A stretch of 64,000 nt of DNA, taken from UBA7239 sp035430165. GTDB lineage: Bacteria > Pseudomonadota > Gammaproteobacteria > Pseudomonadales > UBA7239. Under the pieces are notes generated by a model. That model had not been told where the DNA came from, did no database searches, and worked only from the letters and a program-made list of their open reading frames with translations. The translations under genes were made by a program, and so were the position numbers. The DNA is taken from positions 1-64,000 of the forward strand of contig DAOMGE010000011.1 in the NCBI GenBank assembly GCA_035430165.1, given 5' to 3'. Shown here in pieces: positions 7,355 to 16,713 of the stretch; the first letter of the stretch is position 1; every line of letters begins with the position of its first letter.

Positions 7355-9075
7355 ATACGCGTCACGAAACGCCGGCCAGGTTTCGTCCCTGCGTGGTGAT
7401 TCCCGCCTACAATCATCCGGCTGCACTGGAAAAAAAAGTTGCGCAACTGTGTGAACAGGGGCTGGCTGTTTTTCTCGTCAACGACGGCAGCACAGACCAG
7501 ACAGCATCGGTTATCGATGCGCTGGCCACACGCTTTTCCACTATCGTCACGATCCATCGACGCGCCAATGGCGGTAAAGGCGCGGCCGTGAAAGACGGTT
7601 TGCGCGCCGCACACGCCGCCGGTTTTACGCATGCACTGCAAATTGATGCGGACGACCAGCACACACTGTCTGACATCCCGCATTTCCTGCAACTGGCTGA
7701 AACACATCCTGACAGTCTGGTTGCCGGCTACCCGCAATACGATGACAGCCTGCCCACTGCACGTCGCTACGGCCGTTACATCACGCACTTCTGGGTGTGG
7801 CTGGAAACGCTGTCGCTGTCGGCCATACGGGATTCGATGTGCGGCTTTCGTGTGTATCCCTTGCAAGCCACCTGCGATCTGCTGCAACGCGAGTCCATCG
7901 GCGATCGCATGGATTTTGATATCGATATCATTGTGAAAATGCACTGGGCAGGCGTGCCGATTATCAACACACCCACACGCGTGACCTATCCAGTCGATGG
8001 CATTTCACATTTCCGCATGTTGCAGGACAACCTGCGCATCACGCGCATGCATACCGTACTCGTGTTGCGTATGTTGTTGCTGTGGCTGCCCGGCAAGATG
8101 CTCACAAAAAACCGGCAAGAAAAATCCTCGCACTGGTCAACTGAAAAAGAGCGCGGCAATGCATTCTGGCTTACGCTGAGCGTGCGCTTGTACCAAACAC
8201 TGGGACGACCATTTGGCTTGTTGATGGCCTATGCCGGCACCGCGTATTTTTTTCTGTTTGGCAAGACAGCGCGCAACGCATCCCGCGATTTCCTGCAAAC
8301 ACTGTATTGCTACAGTCATGGTGCTACGCCTTCACCCACGCTGGCCAACAGCTGTCGCCAGTTTTTCAATCTGGCAGATGCCGTGCTGGATCGCTTCGGC
8401 TGCTGGTTCGGCGATGTGCAACGCCGGGATTTTGATTGTGCCAATACGCAGGTGTTTATCGACCAGTCACGCACGGGCAAGGGCGGATTGTTGTTGTGTT
8501 CGCATCTCGGCAATGCCGAACTGGCGTCGATGCTCGCCGAGGGTTTGCCGGATGTGTACCTGAATATCCTGGTACACACGCGACACGCTGAACAATTGAA
8601 TCGCCTCTTGCGCACAGTGGCTACCCGCCAGCAGTGTGAATTCCTGCAGGTGGACACGGTGGGTGTCGACACCGCAATCTATTTGCGTGAAAAAATGGAT
8701 CGCGGCGAATGGGTGGTGATCGCTGCCGACCGCACGCCGGTCACCGGCACAGCGCGCACCACGATACTGCCCTTTCTCGGTCGTCCTGCTGCATTTGCAC
8801 AAGGGCCGTTTATTCTGGCCAGCGTGATGGAATGCCCGGTGTACACGCTGTTCTGCCTGCGCAAACCGGCGGGCGGCTACACCGTGTACCTGGACAAATT
8901 TGCTGACACACTCAAATCCCCCCGCGCCACACGCAGCGCAACATTGCTGGCGGCACAGCAGCGTTATGTAGCCTTGCTGGAGCGCATGGTGATGCGCTAC
9001 CCATTACAATGGTTCAACTTTTTTGATTTCTGGCACGTGCCTGCCAAACCGGATACAACGGATCGCCATGAATAA
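7351..9075 (+). CDS. Family 2 glycosyltransferase fused to a lipid A-type acyltransferase (ApeJ-like)
   Basis: A 574-residue fusion. Residues about 12-250 are a GT2 domain: VVIPAYN, VNDGSTD (43-49), and the metal-binding aspartates of QIDADDQH (99-102). Residues about 270-574 resemble LpxL/HtrB acyltransferases, with the catalytic HX4E in SHLGNAE (H385, E390). A hydrophobic stretch lies near 225-255. The enzyme could glycosylate and acylate the polyene or its lipid anchor before export; this is inference from family and context. It overlaps the ligase-dehydratase gene by four bases and the ammonia-lyase gene by eight, deep within the operon. Confidence 0.87.
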   Translation: MNTRHETPARFRPCVVIPAYNHPAALEKKVAQLCEQGLAVFLVNDGSTDQTASVIDALATRFSTIVTIHRRANGGKGAAVKDGLRAAHAAGFTHALQIDADDQHTLSDIPHFLQLAETHPDSLVAGYPQYDDSLPTARRYGRYITHFWVWLETLSLSAIRDSMCGFRVYPLQATCDLLQRESIGDRMDFDIDIIVKMHWAGVPIINTPTRVTYPVDGISHFRMLQDNLRITRMHTVLVLRMLLLWLPGKMLTKNRQEKSSHWSTEKERGNAFWLTLSVRLYQTLGRPFGLLMAYAGTAYFFLFGKTARNASRDFLQTLYCYSHGATPSPTLANSCRQFFNLADAVLDRFGCWFGDVQRRDFDCANTQVFIDQSRTGKGGLLLCSHLGNAELASMLAEGLPDVYLNILVHTRHAEQLNRLLRTVATRQQCEFLQVDTVGVDTAIYLREKMDRGEWVVIAADRTPVTGTARTTILPFLGRPAAFAQGPFILASVMECPVYTLFCLRKPAGGYTVYLDKFADTLKSPRATRSATLLAAQQRYVALLERMVMRYPLQWFNFFDFWHVPAKPDTTDRHE

Positions 9076-10681
9076 AACAGACCCGGGTTTTACTGACATC
9101 GTTTCCGACAACCTCGTTTTCGACGACATTGTTTTCGACGGCACACCGCTGCCGCTGGAAGCGATCGTCGCTATTGCAGAGGGTACGGCCCGTGTTGTCC
9201 TGTCTGATGCACCGGCGTTTGTTGCGCGCATCGACAAGGGGCCGGCTTTCCTGCAACAACTGCTGGATGAAGAGGGCGTGATTTACGGCGTCACCACCGG
9301 TTATGGCGATTCCTGCACCGTCAGCATTCCGTCGGAACAGGTCGCGCAATTGCCCATGCACCTGACGCAATTCCACGGCTGTGGTCTCGGCGCGTATCTG
9401 GATGCACCGGCAGCGATGGCGGTACTGGCGACACGCCTGGTATCACTGTGTCGCGGCTTGTCGGGTGTGCGTTACGCGCTGCTGCAAAAAATTGCCGAAC
9501 TCCTGCAACACCGCATTGCACCGCTGATTCCGGCGGAAGGTTCCGTCGGCGCCAGCGGCGACCTCACGCCACTGTCCTACGTCGCAGCGGTGTTGATGGG
9601 GCAACGCGACGTCATCTATCGCGGCGAACTGTCCAGGGATGAACAGCGCAAGACGGCCGACGTATTTGCCGAAATCGGCATCGAACCTTTATTGCTGCGC
9701 CCGAAAGAAGGCCTTGCCATCATGAACGGCACAGCGGTGATGACCGCGCTCGCCTGCATGGCATACAAACGCGCCGATTACCTGCTGCAACTCGGTGCGC
9801 GCATCACGTCGATGGTGTCTGTTGCGATCCAGGGCAACGCCAGTCATTTTGATGAATGGTTGTTCGATGCCAAACCGCATCCGGGCCAACAAAAAATTGC
9901 CGGCTGGATACGCAGCGATCTCGATTACCGCGAACACCCGCGCAACAGCGAACGCCTGCAGGATCGTTATTCACTGCGTTGCGCACCGCATGTGCTCGGC
10001 GTGCTGGCCGATGCCATGCCGCTGTTTCGCTCGATGATTGAAAACGAACTGAACAGCGCCAACGACAATCCGGTCATCGATGCCGAACACGAAGTCGTCT
10101 TGCACGGCGGCCATTTTTACGGCGGCCACATCGCGTTTGCGATGGACAGCATGAAAAACTGCATCGCCAATATTGCCGATTTGCTGGATCGCCAACTCGC
10201 CACGCTGGTCGATGCGCGATTCAACAACGGTTTGCCGCCGAACCTCAGCGGTGCCGACAAAAATACCGCAGCGATCAACCACGGCTTCAAGGCCGTGCAG
10301 ATTCTGGTGTCGGCCAATACCGCCGAAGCATTGAAACTGACGATGCCGGCCAGCGTATTTTCGCGCTCCACGGAATGCCACAACCAGGACAAGGTCAGCA
10401 TGGGCACCATCGCCGCGCGCGATTGCTTGCGCGTGCTGGAATTGACAGAACAGGTATCTGCAGCGTGCCTGTTAGCTTGCACACAGGCACTGCTACTGCG
10501 CGAGCGCAGCGGTGCATTGCATGCCGCACAATTGTCGCCCTCGCTGCAAGCGATGCTCGCCACCTTGCGTACACAATTTTCGTTAGTGGAACAGGATCGT
10601 CCGCTGGAGCACGAATTACGCAATACAGTTGCCCATATTCGCCAGCGCCAGTGGCCGCTGTTTGCACAAGGCAATTCGTGA
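9068..10681 (+). CDS. Aromatic amino acid (tyrosine/phenylalanine/histidine) ammonia-lyase
   Basis: A 537-residue MIO-dependent lyase that removes ammonia from an aromatic amino acid to give a trans-acrylic acid. The MIO-forming triad Ala162-Ser163-Gly164 lies in SVGASGDLTP, and the catalytic-type tyrosine is Tyr73 in YGVTTGYG. The residue pair that governs substrate choice reads Phe102-His103 (LTQFHGCG). Ser-His is usual for histidine, His-Leu for bacterial tyrosine lyase and Phe-Leu for plant phenylalanine lyase, so the substrate cannot be fixed by eye. No hut genes are nearby, and it sits inside the pigment operon, where it would make cinnamate or p-coumarate as starter. It overlaps both flanking genes. 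Confidence 0.88.
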   Translation: MNKTDPGFTDIVSDNLVFDDIVFDGTPLPLEAIVAIAEGTARVVLSDAPAFVARIDKGPAFLQQLLDEEGVIYGVTTGYGDSCTVSIPSEQVAQLPMHLTQFHGCGLGAYLDAPAAMAVLATRLVSLCRGLSGVRYALLQKIAELLQHRIAPLIPAEGSVGASGDLTPLSYVAAVLMGQRDVIYRGELSRDEQRKTADVFAEIGIEPLLLRPKEGLAIMNGTAVMTALACMAYKRADYLLQLGARITSMVSVAIQGNASHFDEWLFDAKPHPGQQKIAGWIRSDLDYREHPRNSERLQDRYSLRCAPHVLGVLADAMPLFRSMIENELNSANDNPVIDAEHEVVLHGGHFYGGHIAFAMDSMKNCIANIADLLDRQLATLVDARFNNGLPPNLSGADKNTAAINHGFKAVQILVSANTAEALKLTMPASVFSRSTECHNQDKVSMGTIAARDCLRVLELTEQVSAACLLACTQALLLRERSGALHAAQLSPSLQAMLATLRTQFSLVEQDRPLEHELRNTVAHIRQRQWPLFAQGNS

Positions 10682-11259
10682 TGTATTCGCGTATCCGGTT
10701 TTTGTCAGGCGCTGCATTACTCGCGACGAGCTGCGCGGTAATAGCCGGTGGCGATGGCGTCTTGCGTGAACAGGTACTGACTGCACTGGCGAAACAACCG
10801 CAAAAGCATTTTCATTTTGTACAGGAAAAAAAACTGGCGGTGCTGGATAAACCTCTGGTCACGGAAGGTGAATTACAGATTGCCGGTGAACAGGATGTGA
10901 TCTGGGATATTCGTAAACCGTATGCGATACGCTATGACATTCACGGCGGCAAGATTCGCGAAACCGATGACAGCGGCGAACACGTGACAGACGCCAACAG
11001 CAATCCATTGGCTGCCGCCCTGCAGGAAGCCATGGGTGCTGCGTTGAGTGGACACTGGCAAAACCGTGAGGATCTCGCCAGTGTTGCCGCCAGTGGTACG
11101 CTGGCTTCATGGCAGTTACATATCACACCTCGCAATGCCGATTTGCAAAAACTGGTGCAGACCATTGATGTTGATGGTGACAACGGCGTGATCCATCAGG
11201 TGCTTATTCACGAAAGCAATGGCGACACCACGGTGATTCACCTACAGGCCATGCCTTAA
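10681..11259 (+). CDS. LolA-like outer membrane lipoprotein carrier protein (ApeL-like)
   Basis: A 192-residue secreted protein with an N-terminal signal sequence (MYSRIRFLSGAALLATSCAVIAGG, about 22 residues) and the LolA-type pattern HFHFVQEKKLAVLDKPLVTEG followed by QDVIWDIRKPYAIRY. LolA proteins ferry lipids or lipoproteins through the periplasm. In aryl polyene clusters a LolA-like protein is coupled with an MMPL exporter to move the polyene lipid to the outer membrane. It overlaps the ammonia-lyase stop by one base and lies 4 bases before the exporter gene. Confidence 0.82.
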   Translation: MYSRIRFLSGAALLATSCAVIAGGDGVLREQVLTALAKQPQKHFHFVQEKKLAVLDKPLVTEGELQIAGEQDVIWDIRKPYAIRYDIHGGKIRETDDSGEHVTDANSNPLAAALQEAMGAALSGHWQNREDLASVAASGTLASWQLHITPRNADLQKLVQTIDVDGDNGVIHQVLIHESNGDTTVIHLQAMP

Positions 11260-11263
11260 CGTT

Positions 11264-13618
11264 ATGTCAACGCTGACGCGAATCTGGTTTTTACTGCTGG
11301 CATTACTGTGCAGTGCAGCCTTGCTGGCGATGACATTCAACATCTGGCCCGGCATTCCTGTTCGCAACAACATCATGCAATTGTTGCCCGCATTGCGCGA
11401 TGACGCCGTGCTGTTGCAGGCGCTGGAAAACAGCAACCAGGCGATGAGCCGGAAATTGCTGATGCTGGTTGGCAATAGCGACCGTGCAAAAACCGCCGTA
11501 GCCACGCAACGCGTGATCGACAGCCTGCACGCCCAACCATTTTTTGCTACGCCGGTTACTGGCATGAATGCGGATCAAGTCCGCGCCATCGGCCAGTTTT
11601 ATTACGGTTGGCGCCAGATGTTGCTCAGCGATACACAGCGCCGCCTGTTGCAAAACGGCAATACCGATGCGCTGCAAAAAAGCCTGCTGCAAACGGTTTA
11701 CAGCCCGGTTTCCGGCATCAATGCCGACGTACTGGCCGGCGATCCCCTGCTGACGTTTTACCATTTCATGCGCGACTTGCCGGTAGCGGAAGGTCATGTG
11801 CAGACGGTTGACGGACAATTGTCCGTGCATGGCACTGATCGCGATTATCGCGTCATCCTGGTTGATATTCGCGAAGATGTTTTCGATATGGCATTTCATC
11901 CGCGCTACCAACAATGGCGCGATTCCTTGCAACAGGATTTGCAAACAGAAAGTCCCGGTACGCAAGTATTGTTGATGGGTGCTGTGCAGCACGCCGTTTG
12001 GGGTGCCAGCAGTGCGAAGCGTGAAGTCTCAACGATTGGCAACGGCTCACTGCTCGGTGTGATTGCGTTGACACTACTGGTGTTTCGCACGGTGCGCACC
12101 TTGCTGGCATCCCTGTTGCCACTGGGTGCCGGTGTTATTGCCGGACTGGTTTGCACACTGGCCTACGCCGGCGAAATTCACATCATCACGCTGATTTTTG
12201 GTTGCAGCGTTATCGGTGTAGCGATGGATTACAGCCTGCATTACCTGTCTGAACATTACAAAACCAGTGGCGATGCCGACACCACGCCCCGACACATCAT
12301 GCAGCGTGTGTTTCCCGGCATCACGTTCGCGATGATCACCAGCGCCATCGCTTACGGCGCCATCGGTTTTGCACCGTTTCCGGTGTTGCGACAAATTGCC
12401 ATTTTTTCCAGCGCCGGACTGGTGATGGCCTGGCTGTCGGTGGTGGTGACATACCCGCACATCATGCCGCCGCAAACATTCCGCAGCCCGTTCTGGTTGC
12501 GCGCCAGCGGAAACATGGATGCGCGATTGCGCCAGTTGTTTGACTGGCGTGCGAGCAAGATCCTGGTCGTGCTGCTGGCGATTGCCATGTTGCCCGGCAT
12601 TGTGTCGTTGCATGCCAACGACGATATCCATCTGCTGCAAGCGCCGGAACCCGGCATCACCGCCACAGAAAAACAGGTGCAGGTGCTCACCGGCTTCCAG
12701 CCTAACGGACGTTTTTTTCTGGTCGAAGGCGAAACGGTCCAGCAGGTACTCGAACGCACAGAACGATTGGGCGACTGGTTGGCAACGCAACATATCGGCA
12801 GTGACTTGTTGACGCATGTTGTGCCATCACAACAACGACAACGCGAGAACTATGGATTATTGCGTTCACTGTTTTTTGATGCCGCGCCGCAAACTTTTGC
12901 ATCGCGCTGGCAATCCACACTGGGTCTTGCCCCTGCTGCCATTGCGCGCGCGCAATCACAACTTGAATCCACGCCGCTGCACTGGCTGACACCGGATGAC
13001 CTCAACCGCACACCGCTGCAATCCGCAGTGCAGCGCTTTCAGTTACACAACACCCCGCGCGGTTTTATTGCTGCGGCTTTTGTACGGGGTGAGGTTGAAT
13101 CCGCGCCAATGCAGCAGTGGGCAACTGCACAGCCAGGCATACACTGGATGGATCCGGTCGCCGACATTTCCGCACTGTTCAAACACTATCGCGAGCAGGC
13201 GAGCTGGACGATGGTGTATGCCTACGCGCTGATTGCGCTGTTACTGGTCTGGCGTTACGGCTGGCGCGCTGCCCTGCATGTCTTGCTGGCACCGGCGCTG
13301 GCGGCGTGGATCACACTGGGCTGCCTCGGTTACGCCGGTGTCGCCCTCAACCTGTTTCATGTGCTGGCGCTGTTACTGGTACTGGGCGTCGGCATTGATT
13401 ACAGTATTTTCTTCGCCGAATCTGCAGGCCATCGCGATAGCACCATGCTCGCCGTCATCCTTTCCACTATCACCACGCTGTTGTCATTCGGGCTACTGTC
13501 ACTGAGCCAGACGGCAGCCATCCGTTCTTTCGGTATCGTGGTGAGTATCGGCATGGTATGCGCGCTGCTGTTTTCGCCACTGGCGCGGCATCATGCACAC
13601 GTGGATGCCAAGACATGA
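11264..13618 (+). CDS. MMPL/RND-family exporter (ApeM-like)
   Basis: A 784-residue inner-membrane transporter with the two-fold RND layout: a first span at residues 5-25, a large periplasmic loop, a block of spans at about 255-420, a second periplasmic loop, and a final block at about 650-780. Segments such as GVAMDYSLHYLSEHY in the first half and LGVGIDYSIFFAES in the second are the paired GxxxDY motifs of the family, which carry the proton-relay aspartates. It probably extracts the lipid-linked polyene from the inner membrane. The downstream lipoprotein gene overlaps it by four bases. Confidence 0.87.
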   Translation: MSTLTRIWFLLLALLCSAALLAMTFNIWPGIPVRNNIMQLLPALRDDAVLLQALENSNQAMSRKLLMLVGNSDRAKTAVATQRVIDSLHAQPFFATPVTGMNADQVRAIGQFYYGWRQMLLSDTQRRLLQNGNTDALQKSLLQTVYSPVSGINADVLAGDPLLTFYHFMRDLPVAEGHVQTVDGQLSVHGTDRDYRVILVDIREDVFDMAFHPRYQQWRDSLQQDLQTESPGTQVLLMGAVQHAVWGASSAKREVSTIGNGSLLGVIALTLLVFRTVRTLLASLLPLGAGVIAGLVCTLAYAGEIHIITLIFGCSVIGVAMDYSLHYLSEHYKTSGDADTTPRHIMQRVFPGITFAMITSAIAYGAIGFAPFPVLRQIAIFSSAGLVMAWLSVVVTYPHIMPPQTFRSPFWLRASGNMDARLRQLFDWRASKILVVLLAIAMLPGIVSLHANDDIHLLQAPEPGITATEKQVQVLTGFQPNGRFFLVEGETVQQVLERTERLGDWLATQHIGSDLLTHVVPSQQRQRENYGLLRSLFFDAAPQTFASRWQSTLGLAPAAIARAQSQLESTPLHWLTPDDLNRTPLQSAVQRFQLHNTPRGFIAAAFVRGEVESAPMQQWATAQPGIHWMDPVADISALFKHYREQASWTMVYAYALIALLLVWRYGWRAALHVLLAPALAAWITLGCLGYAGVALNLFHVLALLLVLGVGIDYSIFFAESAGHRDSTMLAVILSTITTLLSFGLLSLSQTAAIRSFGIVVSIGMVCALLFSPLARHHAHVDAKT

Positions 13619-14205
13619 TCCGCACACGCGTTGCCTTGCTGATTGCCGTAACGCCATGCCTGTTGTTGTCCGGTTGCGAAGACATTGAGCCGACACCGGT
13701 CGTAACCATCGCCAGTGATGTGGAATTCCGTTTGCTGGCCGCTGACCAGCCTGTTGCTGTCACCCAGAAAATCACGGCGCATGTGCGCGGTGAACGGCAT
13801 ATGATGATCATGCAAGTGCAGGCAGACACGTCACGGCTGACGATGGCGGGTATGTCGCCAACCGGCACGCGCCTGTTCAGCCTGTCTTTTGATGGCAAGA
13901 CCATCGACAGCTGGAAATCACCGCTCTTCAATGTGCCGTTTGATGGCAGTTATGTGCTCGCCGATTTTGAATTGGCCGCGTTTCCGGTTGCTCGCTTGCA
14001 ACACGAAATTTCCGGTGGGCGTATCGAGGAAAAAACGGTTGGCGCCAATACCGAGCGCAGGATTTTCGACAACGCCGACAACGCCGTGATCGAAATTATT
14101 TACGACAAGACCACCGATCCTGACAATCTCAATGTGTCGTATTGCCATCTCGAGCGGCATTACTGTCTCGATATCACCGCGCTGTCACAGGCTGGCACAC
14201 CATGA
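13615..14205 (+). CDS. DUF3261-like lipoprotein of the aryl polyene cluster (ApeN-like)
   Basis: A 196-residue lipoprotein. The signal peptide ends in the lipobox LLSGC with the lipidated cysteine at residue 21; the next residue is Glu, which does not argue for inner-membrane retention. The body has a beta-rich pattern without catalytic motifs. Similar lipoproteins accompany the MMPL exporter and LolA-like carrier in aryl polyene clusters and may act at the outer-membrane end of export. Its start overlaps the exporter stop, and its stop overlaps the ketosynthase start (ATGA). The domain name is from memory, not a search. Confidence 0.72.
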   Translation: MIRTRVALLIAVTPCLLLSGCEDIEPTPVVTIASDVEFRLLAADQPVAVTQKITAHVRGERHMMIMQVQADTSRLTMAGMSPTGTRLFSLSFDGKTIDSWKSPLFNVPFDGSYVLADFELAAFPVARLQHEISGGRIEEKTVGANTERRIFDNADNAVIEIIYDKTTDPDNLNVSYCHLERHYCLDITALSQAGTP

Positions 14206-15425
14206 CCACAGTACAGCCCGTCTATCTTCCCGCACTCGGCATGGTGTGCGCGCTGGGTGATAGCCGCGATACCATACTGCGCAATCTCGACGATGGTTCG
14301 CGCGCCGGCATGGTCATGCGGGATGATTTGCTGCCGGGACGCGAGGTTTTTGTCGGCGCCGTCCATACTGCACTGCCGGATGCCAGTACATTGCCCTTAC
14401 CTTTCCGCAGCCGCAACAATCAGTTGTTGCTCGCTGCGCTGTCGCAGATTCGCGCCGAGACCGATGCCACTATCAATCGGTTTGGCGCCAACCGGATCGC
14501 CGTGGTACTCGGCTCCAGCACCAGCGGCATCAGCGATGGTGAAACCGCCTTACAAAAAAAAACGGCGGCAGAAAATATTTTTCCCGCAGGTTTTGATTAT
14601 CGCCAGCAGGAAATGGGCAATCCTGCCCAATGCCTGGCGCACGTGCTTGCACTCGACACAATTGCCTACACGATTTCCACGGCCTGTTCTTCCAGCGGCA
14701 AGGCGATCGCCGCCGCTGCACGCCTGTTGCACAGCGGCGTGTGTGATGCCGTGCTGTGCGGCGGTGTGGATTCACTCTGCCAGATGACCGTGCAAGGCTT
14801 CGCGGCGCTGGATTCGGTTGCCAGGACGTATTGCAATCCGTTCCGTGAGCATCGCGACGGCATCACGATCGGTGAAGGTGCTGCACTGTTCCTGATGACG
14901 CGTGACAATTTTTTTACCCGTCCTGTTTTCAAAAAAAATATAAATCCGGTTCGCCTGCTCGGCGCGGGTGAAGCGTCAGATGCATTTCATATTTCTGCAC
15001 CGGACCCGGCTGGTGCCGGTGCCGAGTTCGCCATTCGCGCCGCGCTAACTGCAGCAGATTTATCGCCAGCCGATATCGATTACATCAACCTGCATGGCAC
15101 CGGCACACGCAAGAATGACGAGATGGAATCGCAACTGGTTGCCCGCATTTTCGGCAACGACACGCCCTGCAGTTCAACCAAGGGCATGACGGGCCACACA
15201 CTCGGCGCCGCAGGTGCCATCGAAGCGGGTCTGTGCTGGCTCGCCTTGTCGTCAGATACTGCGAAACGCAAGATGCCACCACACATTGCCGACGGCGTTC
15301 CGGATCCGGCATTGCCATCACTGCGATTTTGCCGGCATGAATTTTTCCATCGCGAACCTGCGATCGTCATGAGCAATTCGTTTGCATTTGGCGGCAACAA
15401 TATCAGCCTGATACTATCCGGCTGA
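14202..15425 (+). CDS. Beta-ketoacyl-ACP synthase, elongating ketosynthase (ApeO-like)
   Basis: A 407-residue FabB/FabF-type condensing enzyme with an intact triad: Cys162 in ISTACSSSG, His298 in LHGTGT and His332 in TGHTLGAAG. It should extend the polyene by malonyl-ACP condensation. In studied aryl polyene systems this ketosynthase forms a heterodimer with the truncated chain-length factor, here the gene at 2992. The ATG at 14202 overlaps the lipoprotein stop. The C-terminus SNSFAFGGNNIS matches the conserved family end. Confidence 0.9.
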   Translation: MTTVQPVYLPALGMVCALGDSRDTILRNLDDGSRAGMVMRDDLLPGREVFVGAVHTALPDASTLPLPFRSRNNQLLLAALSQIRAETDATINRFGANRIAVVLGSSTSGISDGETALQKKTAAENIFPAGFDYRQQEMGNPAQCLAHVLALDTIAYTISTACSSSGKAIAAAARLLHSGVCDAVLCGGVDSLCQMTVQGFAALDSVARTYCNPFREHRDGITIGEGAALFLMTRDNFFTRPVFKKNINPVRLLGAGEASDAFHISAPDPAGAGAEFAIRAALTAADLSPADIDYINLHGTGTRKNDEMESQLVARIFGNDTPCSSTKGMTGHTLGAAGAIEAGLCWLALSSDTAKRKMPPHIADGVPDPALPSLRFCRHEFFHREPAIVMSNSFAFGGNNISLILSG

Positions 15426-15451
15426 CAACCCGATGAAACCGATCACACACA

Positions 15452-15928
15452 ATGCCTGCACGTATCCATGACACGCCCTACGCCGTTGCCGACCTGGTGC
15501 CGCATGCAGCGCCGATGTTGTTGCTGGATGATGTGCTCGACTTTGGTGAACTGTTTTGTGTCGCCAGTGTCACCATCAGACCTGACTCGCTTTTTTTCCA
15601 GCCAGGCAAGGGTGTGCCTGCCTATGTCGGCATTGAATACATGGCGCAAACGATTGCGGCATGGTCCGGTATCCGCATGCGCCTGCAGGGCAAATCGCCG
15701 ACGGTCGGTTTCCTGCTCGGCACGCGCAAGTTCCAGGCGCTTCAACTTTTTTATGCACCGGGCACGGTGTTGACCGTGCGTGCAGAACAAACGTACAACG
15801 TGGATGGCATGGGCGTATTTTCCTGCACGCTGTACGCTGGCGATCATTTATGTGCGAGCGCACAAGTCAATGTTTTTGAACCTGGCAATGTGTCTGAAGT
15901 ATTGGCGCAAACGGTCGGCAACGTGTGA
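15452..15928 (+). CDS. Hot-dog 3-hydroxyacyl-ACP dehydratase (ApeP-like)
   Basis: A 158-residue single hot-dog domain protein. The N-terminal LVPHAAPMLLLDDVLDF matches the conserved start of FabZ-like dehydratases, and the central helix GIEYMAQTIAAW carries the second conserved acidic residue. It would remove water from the 3-hydroxyacyl intermediate to make each double bond. In aryl polyene systems this subunit pairs with a second dehydratase, here the C-terminal domain of the fusion at 5621. It lies 26 bases after the ketosynthase, with no clear Shine-Dalgarno site. Confidence 0.85.
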   Translation: MPARIHDTPYAVADLVPHAAPMLLLDDVLDFGELFCVASVTIRPDSLFFQPGKGVPAYVGIEYMAQTIAAWSGIRMRLQGKSPTVGFLLGTRKFQALQLFYAPGTVLTVRAEQTYNVDGMGVFSCTLYAGDHLCASAQVNVFEPGNVSEVLAQTVGNV

Positions 15929-15969
15929 CGTGTTTACTATGGTAGATGGGCTAGGGTGGGTGAATTGTG

Positions 15970-16713
15970 ATGAATAGGTCTGTGCTCGTCACCGGCAGCA
16001 GTCGCGGCATCGGACGTGCCATTGCGCTGGCGCTCGCGAAGGACGGTTTTGATATTGTGCTGCATTGCCGTGCACGCATCGAGGAACTGCATGCTGTGCG
16101 CGACGAAATTTCTGCCTGCGGCCGCACCGTGCGCTGCTTGCAATTTGATGTGGCTGATCGCGACCAGACGCAACACATCCTGCTCGATGACATCGAAAAA
16201 CATGGTGCGTATTACGGTGCGGTTTGCAACGCAGGCATTACGCGTGACGGCGCGTTTCCTGCGCTCACCGGTGACGACTGGGACAGTGTGATCCACACCA
16301 ATCTCGACGGCTTTTACAATGTGTTGCATCCGTTGCTGATGCCGATGATACGCACTCGCCGCGGCGGTCGTGTTGTGGCGCTCTCTTCGGTTTCCGGTTT
16401 GATGGGCAATCGCGGGCAGGTGAATTACAGTGCATCGAAAGCCGGTATCATCGGTGCGTGCAAGGCACTCGCTGTCGAACTGGCGAAACGCAACATCACC
16501 GTCAACTGTGTCGCACCGGGCCTGATTGAAACCGACATGGTTGCCGCGCACGCAACCGATGAACGGGCTATGGAAGAAGCACTGAAAATGATTCCCGCAC
16601 AACGCATGGGCACGCCGGACGAAGTAGCGAGCCTGGTAGCGTATCTTTTTTCCGATGCCGCGGCCTACATCACGCGGCAAGTTATTTCCGTCAATGGCGG
16701 GATGGTGGGTTAA
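15970..16713 (+). CDS. 3-oxoacyl-ACP reductase, SDR family (ApeQ-like)
   Basis: A 247-residue short-chain reductase of the FabG type that uses NADPH to reduce the 3-keto group. The cofactor motif TGSSRGIG is at residues 8-15, CNAGITRDG follows, and the catalytic Tyr153/Lys157 are in VNYSASKAG with the serine near 140. I chose ATG at 15970 over GTG at 15967; AGGGTGGG at 15953-15960 is the likely ribosome-binding site. With the dehydratase and ketosynthases it completes the elongation cycle. The next gene is the PilY1-like gene 71 bases downstream. Confidence 0.92.
   Translation: MNRSVLVTGSSRGIGRAIALALAKDGFDIVLHCRARIEELHAVRDEISACGRTVRCLQFDVADRDQTQHILLDDIEKHGAYYGAVCNAGITRDGAFPALTGDDWDSVIHTNLDGFYNVLHPLLMPMIRTRRGGRVVALSSVSGLMGNRGQVNYSASKAGIIGACKALAVELAKRNITVNCVAPGLIETDMVAAHATDERAMEEALKMIPAQRMGTPDEVASLVAYLFSDAAAYITRQVISVNGGMVG

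Noticed and set aside
9068..10681. HutH of histidine degradation
   Set aside because: The fold fits, but there are no hutU, hutI or hutG neighbours, the selectivity pair is not Ser-His, and the gene overlaps pigment genes on both sides.
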